Below, piece by piece: positions 14,427 through 21,569 of a stretch of 25,000 bases of DNA; positions within the stretch are counted from its first letter, which is position 1, and every line of letters begins with the position of its first letter. The notes beneath the pieces were generated by a model. The model had not been told where the DNA came from. It made no database searches and saw only the letters and a list, made by a program, of their open reading frames with translations. The stretch comes from Holophagales bacterium UBA5066 (lineage in GTDB: Bacteria > Acidobacteriota > Thermoanaerobaculia > UBA5066): contig DIAY01000159.1 of assembly GCA_002414905.1 (NCBI GenBank), positions 4,397 through 29,396 of the forward strand. Reading direction: 5' to 3'. Made by a program: the position numbers and the translations under genes.

Positions 14427-15496
14427 AGGACCTCCTTCAGGGTCGTCAGGAACAGGTCGTTCTCCTCCGGGGTCCCGACGGTGACGCGGAGCGCGCCGGG
14501 GACGACGGTCGTCTGGTCGCGGACGAGGACTCCTCGCGTGCGCAGGTCGCGGAAGACCCGGGCGCCCTCGCCGCCCGGCGGGACGAGGAAGAGGAAGTTG
14601 GCCCGCGACGGTGCGACCCGGGCACCGAGCGCGCGAAGCGCCGCCGCGACACGCTCGCGCTCCCGGATGATTCCGTGGCAGCGCGCACGGATCTCCTCGC
14701 CGCGCGCGAGGACCGAAAGTGCGATCTCCTCGGCACCGAGGTCGATGCTGAACGGGAGGATCGCCTTGCCGATCTCCTCGGCGACATCCGGCCGCGCCGC
14801 GGCGAAGCCGACCCGAAGGCCCGCGATCGAACAGGCCTTCGAGAGCGTCCGGAAGACGACGAGGTTCGGCAGCTCGTCCAGGAGCGGAAGGAGATCGTCC
14901 TCCTCCTCCGCGAAGTCGACGTAGGCCTGGTCGAGGAGGACGACCGGTGCGACGGCGCAGAGACGGCGGACGAGGCTCCTGGCGATCGTTCCACCCGTCG
15001 GGTTGTTCGGCGAGCAGAGAAGCGGCACCGTCCGCTCCCCTTCGGCCGCCCGGGCGAGGAACGCCTCCTCGTCGAGCCGGAAGTCGTCCCCGGCGAGGGG
15101 CACGGTCGCGACCCGGGCTCCAACGATGCCGGCCATCTGGATGTAGAGCGAAAAGACCGGCGGCGCGAGGAGAAGGGTGCCCCCACAGCCGGCAAAGACC
15201 GAAACGGCCGCGAGGATCGCCTCGCCCGACCCGTTCGACGCGACGACCTGGTCGGGGGAGAGCCCCGCGGAGGCTGCGAGCGCCGCCCGAAGTCTCGGGG
15301 CGCCGAACTGAGGGTAGTGAGCGAAGCGGCGAGAGCGGATCGCAGCGAGAGCGGCGTCCTTCACTTCGGCCGGGACGTCGGCCGGGCTCTCGTTGAAGTC
15401 CAGCTTGGCACGAAGCCCCTCGGGCACCGGGTCGAACCGGTAGGCCCGGAGGGCGCGAATCCCGGGCCTGACGGCCGACAGGGGATCGCGCGTCAC
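14423..15496 (-). CDS. hisC: Histidinol-phosphate aminotransferase
   Basis: A 357-residue fold-type I PLP aminotransferase making histidinol phosphate. LDFNESP near residue 32, SNGSGEAI for phosphate binding, CSPNNPTGG, VVLLDQAYVDF and the PLP Lys220 in FRTLSKACSIAGLRVG match HisC. The open frame extends to 15988; GTG 15496 is preferred because of the GTGA overlap with hisD and GAGGAG 6 nt upstream. HisC-type enzymes can also accept aromatic substrates, but the his context fixes the main role. Confidence 0.95.
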   Translation of the reverse strand: MTRDPLSAVRPGIRALRAYRFDPVPEGLRAKLDFNESPADVPAEVKDAALAAIRSRRFAHYPQFGAPRLRAALAASAGLSPDQVVASNGSGEAILAAVSVFAGCGGTLLLAPPVFSLYIQMAGIVGARVATVPLAGDDFRLDEEAFLARAAEGERTVPLLCSPNNPTGGTIARSLVRRLCAVAPVVLLDQAYVDFAEEEDDLLPLLDELPNLVVFRTLSKACSIAGLRVGFAAARPDVAEEIGKAILPFSIDLGAEEIALSVLARGEEIRARCHGIIRERERVAAALRALGARVAPSRANFLFLVPPGGEGARVFRDLRTRGVLVRDQTTVVPGALRVTVGTPEENDLFLTTLKEVL

Positions 15497-16764
15497 GGCG
15501 CGCTCCTCAGGTCGAGCGAGCGGGCGTGCGCCTCGAGCCCCTCGAAGCGCGCGAGCGTCGCGGCGGGCGGGCCCAGCCTCCTCGCCGCCGCAGCCGGCAC
15601 ACAGACGCTGCGCCCCCAGCGGAGGAAGTCGCGTACGGAGAGCCCCGAGAAACTCCTGGCGGCACCGCCGGTCGGCAGGACGTGGTTCGGACCTGCGAGG
15701 TAGTCGCCGAAGGCGGTGGGCGTGCCGTTGCCGACGAAGACCGCTCCCGAGGTCGCGGCGAAGCGGGAGGCGTAGCGCTCCGCCGCGCGCCCCATCAGCT
15801 CGACGTGCTCGGCGGCGAAGGCGATGCCCTCCTTCGCCGCCGCCGGCAGCGTCGGGAAGACGAGGGCGAGACCGTTCGTCGCCAGGGAAGCGCGCGCCGT
15901 CAGGGCCGTCGGAAGGCCCCCGAGCCGCCGGGCGACCTCGGCTGCCGAGGCCGTTGCAAGATTGTCCCTGTCCGTGAACAGGAGGCAAACCGCGTCGGGG
16001 TCGTGCTCGGCCTGCGCGAGGAGGTCAGCCGCGATCCGCTCGGGATCGGCTCCGCCGGCCGCGAGGATCAGGACCTCCGACGGGCCGGCCGGCAGGTCGA
16101 TCGAGACGAGGCCCGAGACGAGGTGCTTGGCCGCCGCGACCCAGCGGTTTCCGGGACCGACGACCTTGGTGCACCGCGCCACCGAGACGAGCCCCGCGAT
16201 GCCGTGCGCCCCGCCGGCGAGAAGGACCTCGTCGACGCCGAGCTCGGCGAGCGCCCACCGCAGCTCGCGGCTCTGGCGGAACGCGCGGGGCGGTGTCGCC
16301 ACGACGATCCGCTTCGCGCCGGCGACCCGCGCCGGGACGACGCCCATCAGGAGCGACGACGGGTAGAAGGCGCGGCCCCCCGGGACGTAGACGCCGACGG
16401 CCTCGTGCGGAAGCGGCTGCTCGACGAACCCGACGCCGAGCGCGTCGCGGAAGGAGAAACCCGTCGGAAGCTGCCGGCGGTGATAAGCCGTCAACCTCCG
16501 CCGCGCGAGACGAAACGCCTTCACGAACGCCGGGTCGACGTCCTTCTCCGGCCGCGGACGGACGAGAAGCCGCTTCGGTGCGATCTTCTCCCCGTCGAGC
16601 TCGGCGACGAACCGGGCGAGGGCGGGAGCACCAACCGTCAGGACGGCTTCCACGATCGGGAGCGCTTCGCGAAGCGTGGCGAAGTCGGGAGAAAGCCGCC
16701 TTGCGCGGAGGCGAGCCAGCAGGGCGCGGCCCTCGCGCGACGCCGAGGCGGCGACCCTCAGCAT
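15493..16764 (-). CDS. hisD: Histidinol dehydrogenase
   Basis: A 423-residue zinc enzyme (usual about 430) oxidising histidinol to histidine in two NAD-dependent steps. Family signatures are present: GVYVPGGRAFYPSSLLMGVVP, a run with KVVGPGNRWVAAAKHLV, IDLPAGPSEVLI, the metal-site LLAQAEHDP, FAAEHVELM with the catalytic Glu-His, and GPNHVLPTGG. The ATG at 16764 overlaps hisZG by 7 nt. GAGGA lies almost directly against the ATG, so initiation may depend on coupling. Complete and apparently functional. Confidence 0.96.
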   Translation of the reverse strand: MLRVAASASREGRALLARLRARRLSPDFATLREALPIVEAVLTVGAPALARFVAELDGEKIAPKRLLVRPRPEKDVDPAFVKAFRLARRRLTAYHRRQLPTGFSFRDALGVGFVEQPLPHEAVGVYVPGGRAFYPSSLLMGVVPARVAGAKRIVVATPPRAFRQSRELRWALAELGVDEVLLAGGAHGIAGLVSVARCTKVVGPGNRWVAAAKHLVSGLVSIDLPAGPSEVLILAAGGADPERIAADLLAQAEHDPDAVCLLFTDRDNLATASAAEVARRLGGLPTALTARASLATNGLALVFPTLPAAAKEGIAFAAEHVELMGRAAERYASRFAATSGAVFVGNGTPTAFGDYLAGPNHVLPTGGAARSFSGLSVRDFLRWGRSVCVPAAAARRLGPPAATLARFEGLEAHARSLDLRSAP

Positions 16765-18407
16765 TCCTCTATCCCCGCGGCCCTCTGGGCGACCCTGGCC
16801 GAAAGGCGGGAGACGAGAGAGGCCACCTCGGTGCGCCGCTCGACGAGCGCTCGGCTCCCCACGATGAACGTCGCCCGGCTCGGGAGGATCGTCTCGAGCT
16901 CCACGAGACCGTGCGCGGCCATCGTCGAGCCGGTCTCGATCAGGTCGACGACGACGTCGGTCAGCTTCAGCGCGGCGGCGAGCTCGACGGAACCGGCCAG
17001 CGAGACGACCTCGTGCGGGATCTTCCTCGAGCCGAAGAATCGTTCCGCGACGCGCCGGTACTTCGTCCCGACCCGGACCGGATGGCCGTTCGGGCGGAAC
17101 TCTTCACCGGCGCGCCCGATGAGCGCGAGACGGCAGGTCCCGAAGGGAAGCTCGAGCGGCTCGAAGACCGCCTCGCCCGACTCCTCGATCCTGTCGTTTC
17201 CGACCACGCCCGCGTCGGCGCCGCCGAAAGCGACGTACGTCGGCACGTCGTCGTCCTTCAGGAGGAGCAGCTCGAAGCGCCCGCTCCGGTCCGGGAGGAG
17301 GAGCCTGCGCCCGTCGCCCTCGGGAAAGTCGACGCCGGCCGCGCGGAGAAGATCGAGAGTCTTCCCGAGGAGCCGTCCCTTCCCGGTCGCGATCCGGAAG
17401 GGCCTCGGCGCCGAGGCGGCGCCGGACTCCGGCGCCTCGATCGCGGACGCGAGAGCCTCGAGCCCGATGCAGAAGCCGACTGCCGGGGCACCAGGTCCGA
17501 AGCGTCCGAGGAGGCCGTCGTAGCGGCCGCCGCCGCCCAGTGGCCCGGCGCCTCCTTTCGCGTCCAGAGTGAACGTGAGGCCCGTGTAGTAGGGGGTCTG
17601 CGGCGTACCAGCGAGGTCGACGACGACCTCGAGGCCCGGTCTCGCGTCGCGAGCCGCCCGCACCGCCGCACAGAGAGATCGCGCGGCCTCGGCGAGGACG
17701 GGAAGCTCGAAGAGCGGCGACGACGGATCGAAACCGGCGAGAAGGGCGGAGGCCACTTCTTCCGCCTGCCCGGCGCCCGCCCCGCCCGCGCGGAGGCGCT
17801 GGGCGAGGCGGCCGACACGCCGCGCCCGACCGTCGGCGAGCGCCTCCTCGAGGGTGTTCTTCTTTCGATCCACGAGCCCCGGCGCGACCGCCGGGAGGAT
17901 CGCCGCAAGGAGCCCCGCCCACCCGAGCGTCAGGCAGAGCCTCCCGGCCGGCACCCCGGCCGCCGCGTCGAGAAGTGTCCGGAGCATCCGGAGGTCCGCC
18001 TCGAACGAGCCCTCGCCGTACAGCTCGGCCCCGACCTGGGCGAATTCCCGGGGCCGCCCGAGACCCGAAGGCTCGTCGCGCACGACGTCGCCCCGGTAGA
18101 AGAGCGCGACCGGCATCGGCAGGTCCGCGAGTCGTGGGGCGACGACACGCGCCGCCATCGGCGTGAAATCGGCGCGCAGGGCGAGCAGCTCGCCTCCGCG
18201 GTCGACGAAGCGGTAGAGCCGCTCGTCGCCTTCCGCCGTGACGCCGTCGTACGGCGAGGCGAAGTCGAGGACCGGAAGGATCGTCTCGCGGAATCCGGCG
18301 TCCGCGAGCACGCGGACGACCGGCTCTTCGACTCGCCGGCGGCGTTCCGCGGACTCGAAGAGGAGCGCCTGGACACCGCGAGGAAGGTTCGGGGACGGAG
18401 AGCTCAA
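16758..18407 (-). CDS. hisZG: HisZ-HisG fusion: ATP phosphoribosyltransferase, regulatory and catalytic parts
   Basis: A 549-residue single chain for the first histidine step. Residues 1-330 are HisZ, a histidyl-tRNA-synthetase-like regulatory protein: RADFTPMAARVV, the class II motif-2 region YRGDVVRDEPSGLGRPREFA, GGGGRYDGLLGRFG and AVGFCIGLEAL. It lacks an anticodon-binding domain. Residues about 337-549 are short-form HisG: RIATGKGRLLGKTLDLL, FGGADAGVVGNDRIEE, VGTKYRRVAERFF, and the PRPP loop in DVVVDLIETGSTMAAHGL. Short HisG normally needs a separate HisZ; here they are covalently joined. The TTG start at 18407 is fixed by the TTGA overlap with the aroDE stop and GAGGTGA seven bases upstream; the frame itself stays open further. 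Confidence 0.94.
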   Translation of the reverse strand: MSSPSPNLPRGVQALLFESAERRRRVEEPVVRVLADAGFRETILPVLDFASPYDGVTAEGDERLYRFVDRGGELLALRADFTPMAARVVAPRLADLPMPVALFYRGDVVRDEPSGLGRPREFAQVGAELYGEGSFEADLRMLRTLLDAAAGVPAGRLCLTLGWAGLLAAILPAVAPGLVDRKKNTLEEALADGRARRVGRLAQRLRAGGAGAGQAEEVASALLAGFDPSSPLFELPVLAEAARSLCAAVRAARDARPGLEVVVDLAGTPQTPYYTGLTFTLDAKGGAGPLGGGGRYDGLLGRFGPGAPAVGFCIGLEALASAIEAPESGAASAPRPFRIATGKGRLLGKTLDLLRAAGVDFPEGDGRRLLLPDRSGRFELLLLKDDDVPTYVAFGGADAGVVGNDRIEESGEAVFEPLELPFGTCRLALIGRAGEEFRPNGHPVRVGTKYRRVAERFFGSRKIPHEVVSLAGSVELAAALKLTDVVVDLIETGSTMAAHGLVELETILPSRATFIVGSRALVERRTEVASLVSRLSARVAQRAAGIEEC

Positions 18408-19888
18408 GGGTTCACCTCGAAGAGTGAGCGAATGCGGACCGGGAGGCGCGCGGCGAGCGTCGCCGCGCCGGCCGGCCGGCCGGTGAAGAGGGCCGATTGA
18501 CCGGCCGCCTGGGAGAGGAGGAGCGCGAAGCCGTCGACGAGGCGCGCCCCCTGGTGGAGCGCCTCGCGGGCGAACGCGGTTCCGCCGGGGCGATACGGCG
18601 CGTCGAGGGCGAGGACGCCCGCGGAGAGCAGCGCGGCGTCGCACGGCAGGGGGTCGGCCTCGTCGAGTCCGAGAGGAGTGGCGTTCACGACCACTCCGTA
18701 CGGGAGCCCGGTGGCCGCCGCATTCGCGACGGAGCGCCCGCCGCAGGCGGCGGCGAGAGCGGCCCCGCGTTCCGGCGTCCGCGCCGCCACGTCGACGGAC
18801 CATCCGCGCTCCCGGAGCGCCTCGACGGCGGCCCGCGCCAGGCCGCCCGCCCCGAGGACGAGGGCGGCGCCCGCTTCCGGCGCCGCGGGAATCGCAGCGA
18901 GGAGCGCGTCCCGGTCGGTATTCGCGCCCGAAACGGCGCCGTCTCCGCCGAAGAGGAGAGTGTTCGCGACGCTCCCGGCCGGGCCGCCGGCGATCGTCGA
19001 GGCCTCCTCCTTGAACGGGATCGTGACCGACGCTCCGCAGAGGGGGAGTCCCAGACCGGCGAGGGCCTGCCGAAGCCGGGGAAGCTCTCCGCCGAGCGAC
19101 GCGAGCGCGACGGGGACGTAGAGCGCCGCCAGGCCGGACGCTTCGAACGCGGCGTTGTGGATCGCCGGGGAGAAGGAGTGCGAGACGCGGCCTCCGAGGA
19201 GGGCGAAGAGCTCCCCGACGTTCCGGGGGCGTCCGACCGCGTAGACGTCGAGGAGGTCCGCGGCGAGGAGCTGCCCCGGCGCGGTCGCCTCGCCGGGAAG
19301 AGCCGCACCATAGGAGAGCGAGGCCCCGAGATACGGCGAGAGGACGCGCGTCACGAGCCCCGCTTCCCCCATCCCGAGCACCGCGAGGCGGCCTCCGTCG
19401 CTCGATGCCTGCAGACGCAGGAGCCGAAGGGCATCGTCGAGCCCGCGAGCGAGAGCGACGACTTTTACGAACCGGGCTCCCGTCGCGGCCATCCGCGCCG
19501 AGCGTTCCACGAGGTCGTCCGGCACCCCGGCGACGTGGTGGGCCGAAACGACGACGCGCTCGGCCGGGAGGCCAAGGAGACCCTCGCCCGCGCACGCGAG
19601 CTCGACGTCGACGAGGTCGAAGGCGGCATCGACGGCGGCGCCGAGGAGCGTGGCGGCCTCGGCCCGGGTCCCGGCGAAGGCTCCGCCTTCGTCCCTCGAA
19701 CGGAGGGTCGCCAGGAGGGTCCGCCCCCCGAACGCTTCGCGGAGTGCCGGGAAGTCGGGCGGCTCCACGAGCGCGTCGAGGCGGATCTCGACGGCCGGGA
19801 TCCGGCCGTCGACGAGGCACGCGGCCTCGATCAGGCCCGCGTTCGTCGCGCGAGCCAGCGAGGCGAGGAGAAGCGTCTTTTCCGCCGT
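18404..19888 (-). CDS. aroDE: 3-dehydroquinate dehydratase (type I) / shikimate dehydrogenase fusion; start codon unresolved
   Basis: A bifunctional shikimate-pathway protein. The AroD half (about 5-212) has EIRLD (Glu34, Arg36), LLATLRSRDEGG, VDVELA, SAHH (His117), Schiff-base Lys142 in FVKVVA, GMGEAG, Arg181 and TAPGQ (Gln206). The AroE half (about 215-494) has GGRVSHSFSPAIHN, GASVTIPFKEEA with the catalytic Lys, SGANTD, LVLGAGGLARAA for NADP, and VNATPLG. The first conventional start in frame, GTG 19768, would remove strand 1 (TLLLASLA) and the essential EIRLD. From there back to the in-frame TGA at 20040-20038 there is no ATG, GTG or TTG. I draw the feature to an ACG at 19888, just after the terminator hairpin; CTG 19858, or an indel joining the frame of ATG 19917 or TTG 19902, are alternatives. 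First structural gene of the operon. Confidence 0.88.
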   Translation of the reverse strand, partial: TAEKTLLLASLARATNAGLIEAACLVDGRIPAVEIRLDALVEPPDFPALREAFGGRTLLATLRSRDEGGAFAGTRAEAATLLGAAVDAAFDLVDVELACAGEGLLGLPAERVVVSAHHVAGVPDDLVERSARMAATGARFVKVVALARGLDDALRLLRLQASSDGGRLAVLGMGEAGLVTRVLSPYLGASLSYGAALPGEATAPGQLLAADLLDVYAVGRPRNVGELFALLGGRVSHSFSPAIHNAAFEASGLAALYVPVALASLGGELPRLRQALAGLGLPLCGASVTIPFKEEASTIAGGPAGSVANTLLFGGDGAVSGANTDRDALLAAIPAAPEAGAALVLGAGGLARAAVEALRERGWSVDVAARTPERGAALAAACGGRSVANAAATGLPYGVVVNATPLGLDEADPLPCDAALLSAGVLALDAPYRPGGTAFAREALHQGARLVDGFALLLSQAAGQSALFTGRPAGAATLAARLPVRIRSLFEVNP

Positions 19889-19896
19889 GAGACCTG

Positions 19897-19930
19897 AAAC
19901 AAGACCCCCTCGGTCATCCGAGGGGGTCTT
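19897..19930 (-). terminator. Attenuator terminator hairpin before aroDE
   Basis: Minus strand: AAGACCCCCTCGG, loop ATGA, CCGAGGGGGTCTT, a perfect 13-bp stem, followed by GTTT. It lies between the leader peptide and aroDE. It could also act as an ordinary terminator for cysS or, in the other direction, for plus-strand transcription. Bases 19924-19913 are shared with the alternative antiterminator, which favours the attenuator reading. Confidence 0.85.
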
Positions 19931-19999
19931 TGCGGTTCCATCTGTCTTCCCGCGCCCTCGGACGACTCACGTCCGACGAGCGGGGTTCGCTCGCCGTCG

Positions 20000-20041
20000 C
20001 TACTCGTTATGCCAGTGCCAGAGGACCAGGACGAACGTCAT
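20000..20041 (-). CDS. Leader peptide with Trp-His-Trp-His codons
   Basis: A 13-codon ORF, ATG to TAG, encoding MTFVLVLWHWHNE. The codons at 20020-20009 read TGG CAC TGG CAT, two Trp and two His codons alternating. It lies 35 nt after the cysS stop and ahead of the operon that makes exactly these two amino acids. In known attenuators (E. coli trpL with adjacent Trp codons, hisL with a His run) starvation stalls the ribosome at such codons and prevents termination. No Shine-Dalgarno is visible. With the promoter at 20080-20051 the transcript would begin only about 3 nt before the ATG, so leaderless initiation is likely. The alternating Trp/His arrangement suggests that shortage of either amino acid could stall the ribosome. 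Confidence 0.8.
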   Translation of the reverse strand: MTFVLVLWHWHNE

Positions 20042-20050
20042 CGGACGCGG

Positions 20051-20080
20051 ATTCTGGAGGGAGCCCCGGAGACTTGTCAA
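20051..20080 (-). promoter_or_regulatory. Promoter candidate for the leader and aro-his-trp operon
   Basis: A perfect TTGACA at 20080-20075 overlaps the cysS stop codon. After an 18-nt spacer, CAGAAT (20056-20051) matches four of six -10 bases. The predicted start near 20044 lies about 3 nt before the leader ATG. Read-through from cysS is also possible, since no terminator precedes it. Confidence 0.5.
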
Positions 20081-21489
20081 CCTTTCCGCCGCCAGCGGAC
20101 TCCCTGCGGCGTGTCCTCGAGGAGGATGCCGAGGGAGGCGAGCTCGTCGCGGATCGCGTCGGATGCCGCGAAGTCGCGCCTTTTCCGGGCGTCCTTTCGT
20201 GCGGCGATCTTCGCCTCGACCTGCGCCTCGAGGGTCGCCTCCGCACCTTCCGGTAAGACGCCGAGAACCCCGTCCACCTCATGCAGGAACGCACGCGCTG
20301 CTGCGGCGTCCTCCGGTGCCAGCTGGCCCGACTCGAGAGACGTGTTCGCCTCTTTCACGAAGCCGAAAAGGGCTCCGAGGGCCGCCGCGGAGTTCAGGTC
20401 GTCCTCCCACGCCGCATTCACGGCGGCTCGGGCCTGGGCGATCCTCGCCGTGAACGCTTCCGAAGCTGTGGCTCCGGTCGTGCCGGCCCTCTCGCCGAGC
20501 CGGGCGTCGAGGGACTCGAGCCGGTCCACCGCCGAGACGGCCCCGTGGAGCGCTTCGAAGGTGAAGTTCAGCTTCTGCCTGTAGGGAACCGAGAGAAGCA
20601 GATATCGGATCGCCCGGGGCGAGTATCCACGCTCGAGGACATCGGGGAGCGTGTAGAAGTTCCCCTTCGACTTCGCCATCTTCTCGCCGTCGACGATGAG
20701 GTGCTCCGCGTGGAGCCACGTCCGCACGAAGGGCTTTCCGGTCGCCCCCTCGCTCTGGGCGATCTCGTTCTCGTGATGGGGGAAGATGTTGTCGATGGCG
20801 CCGGTGTGGATGTCGAGCGTCTCGCCGAGATACTTCATCGACATCGCCGAGCACTCCAGGTGCCAGCCCGGACGCCCCTTTCCGAGCTCCGTCTCCCAGA
20901 GGGCCGAGTCGGGCTCCCCTTCCTTCGCCCCCTTCCAGACGGCGAAGTCGCGGACGTCTTCCTTCTCGTACTCGTCGTCGGCGACGCGCGCGCCGCGCTT
21001 CATCGACGTCAGGTCGATCCGGGAGAGCTTCCCGTAGGAGGGGAAGGACGCGATCCGGAACCAGATCGTGCCGTCGCTCTCGTAGGTGTGCCCCCGCTCC
21101 ATCAGCTTCTTCACGATCTCGACCATCTCCGGGATGTGGTCGGTCGCTCGCGGGTAGACGGCGGCCGGCACGACGTTGAGGGTCTTCAGGTCCTCGAAGA
21201 ACGTCGCGATGTGCCGGTCGGTGAACTCCCGGAGCGCCAGCCCCTCGGCCACCGCACCCCGGATCGTCTTGTCGTCGATGTCGGTCAGGTTCATCACCTG
21301 GGTCACCGAGAGGCCCATGCTCCGGAACGCCCGGCACATCACGTCTTCCCAGACGAACGTCCGGAGGTTGCCGATGTGGACCCGGTTGTAGACCGTCGGT
21401 CCGCACGTGTAGAGGCCGACGTGGCCGGGGACGAGTGGCTGAAATTCGACCAGGGACCGGGCCGCAGTATCGAAAAGATGCAAGCTCAC
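20077..21489 (-). CDS. cysS: Cysteinyl-tRNA synthetase
   Basis: A 470-residue class I aminoacyl-tRNA synthetase (E. coli 461) charging tRNA-Cys in the cytoplasm. The ATP site has YNRVHIGN (HIGN at 38-41) and KMAKSKGN, a KMSKS variant with Ala. The zinc that recognises cysteine is bound by Cys29 in TCGPT, the Cys of WHLECSAMS, and His/Glu of FPHHENEIAQSE. The C-terminal helical domain ends in a basic stretch (AARKDARKRRDFAASDAI). The frame is open to 21582, but GTG 21489 gives the standard start (SLHLFDT), and longer forms would run into the divergent gene. A -10-like GAGAAT ends 8 nt upstream and there is no clear Shine-Dalgarno, so the mRNA may be nearly leaderless. Confidence 0.96.
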   Translation of the reverse strand: MSLHLFDTAARSLVEFQPLVPGHVGLYTCGPTVYNRVHIGNLRTFVWEDVMCRAFRSMGLSVTQVMNLTDIDDKTIRGAVAEGLALREFTDRHIATFFEDLKTLNVVPAAVYPRATDHIPEMVEIVKKLMERGHTYESDGTIWFRIASFPSYGKLSRIDLTSMKRGARVADDEYEKEDVRDFAVWKGAKEGEPDSALWETELGKGRPGWHLECSAMSMKYLGETLDIHTGAIDNIFPHHENEIAQSEGATGKPFVRTWLHAEHLIVDGEKMAKSKGNFYTLPDVLERGYSPRAIRYLLLSVPYRQKLNFTFEALHGAVSAVDRLESLDARLGERAGTTGATASEAFTARIAQARAAVNAAWEDDLNSAAALGALFGFVKEANTSLESGQLAPEDAAAARAFLHEVDGVLGVLPEGAEATLEAQVEAKIAARKDARKRRDFAASDAIRDELASLGILLEDTPQGVRWRRKG

Positions 21490-21497
21490 GATCCGGC

Positions 21498-21526
21498 ATT
21501 CTCGTCGCGCCGGCGTTGCACCGCAA
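21498..21526 (-). promoter_or_regulatory. Weak promoter candidate for cysS
   Basis: TTGCGG (21526-21521), a 17-nt spacer, then GAGAAT (21503-21498). Start expected near 21491, two bases before the GTG. Weak -35; mainly supported by sharing the geometry of its divergent neighbour. Confidence 0.35.
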
Positions 21527-21531
21527 TCTCC

Positions 21532-21560
21532 TTGACGGCCCCGTCGTGGCGGGGGATAAA
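21532..21560 (+). promoter_or_regulatory. Promoter candidate for the response-regulator gene
   Basis: TTGACG (21532-21537), a 17-nt spacer, then GATAAA (21555-21560). The start expected near 21567 is only about 3 nt before ATG 21570, consistent with a leaderless or nearly leaderless transcript. Confidence 0.5.
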
Positions 21561-21569
21561 CACCGTTCG

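Larger units (their letters stand above)
19897..20041 (-). promoter_or_regulatory. Candidate Trp/His transcription attenuator before aroDE
   Basis: This region joins the leader peptide ORF to four RNA segments. Segment 1 (19976-19970) pairs with 19964-19958 (7 bp, anti-antiterminator). Segment 2 (19966-19955) can instead pair with 19924-19913: 12 bp with one G-U, the antiterminator. The latter destroys the 13-bp terminator at 19930-19901. A further hairpin (19993-19988 with 19982-19977, extendable to 19996/19974) competes with segment 1 and lies just past the leader stop, where a ribosome at the stop codon would cover it. All pairings were read from the sequence; the switching order is inferred by analogy with classical trp and his attenuators. 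Confidence 0.75.

Noticed and set aside
16758..18407. Histidyl-tRNA synthetase (hisS) for the N-terminal half
   Set aside because: The HisRS-like part lacks the anticodon-binding domain and is fused to HisG, which fits HisZ.
18404..19768. aroDE starting at GTG 19768
   Set aside because: It is the first conventional start in frame, but it would delete the AroD first strand and the catalytic Glu/Arg of EIRLD, which are clearly encoded upstream.
15526..19897. Overlapping long plus-strand open frames opposite hisD, hisZG and aroDE
   Set aside because: Compositional shadows in high-GC coding DNA; low-complexity Arg-rich translations.
19901..19930. Hairpin as a plain cysS terminator only
   Set aside because: It lies about 150 nt after the cysS stop, and its 5' arm can pair alternatively with 19966-19955 downstream of a Trp/His leader, which a simple terminator would not need. 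Dual use cannot be excluded.
20006..20020. TGGCAC near 20020-20015 (minus) as a sigma-54 -24 box
   Set aside because: No GC at the -12 position, and the bases are explained as Trp and His codons of the leader peptide.
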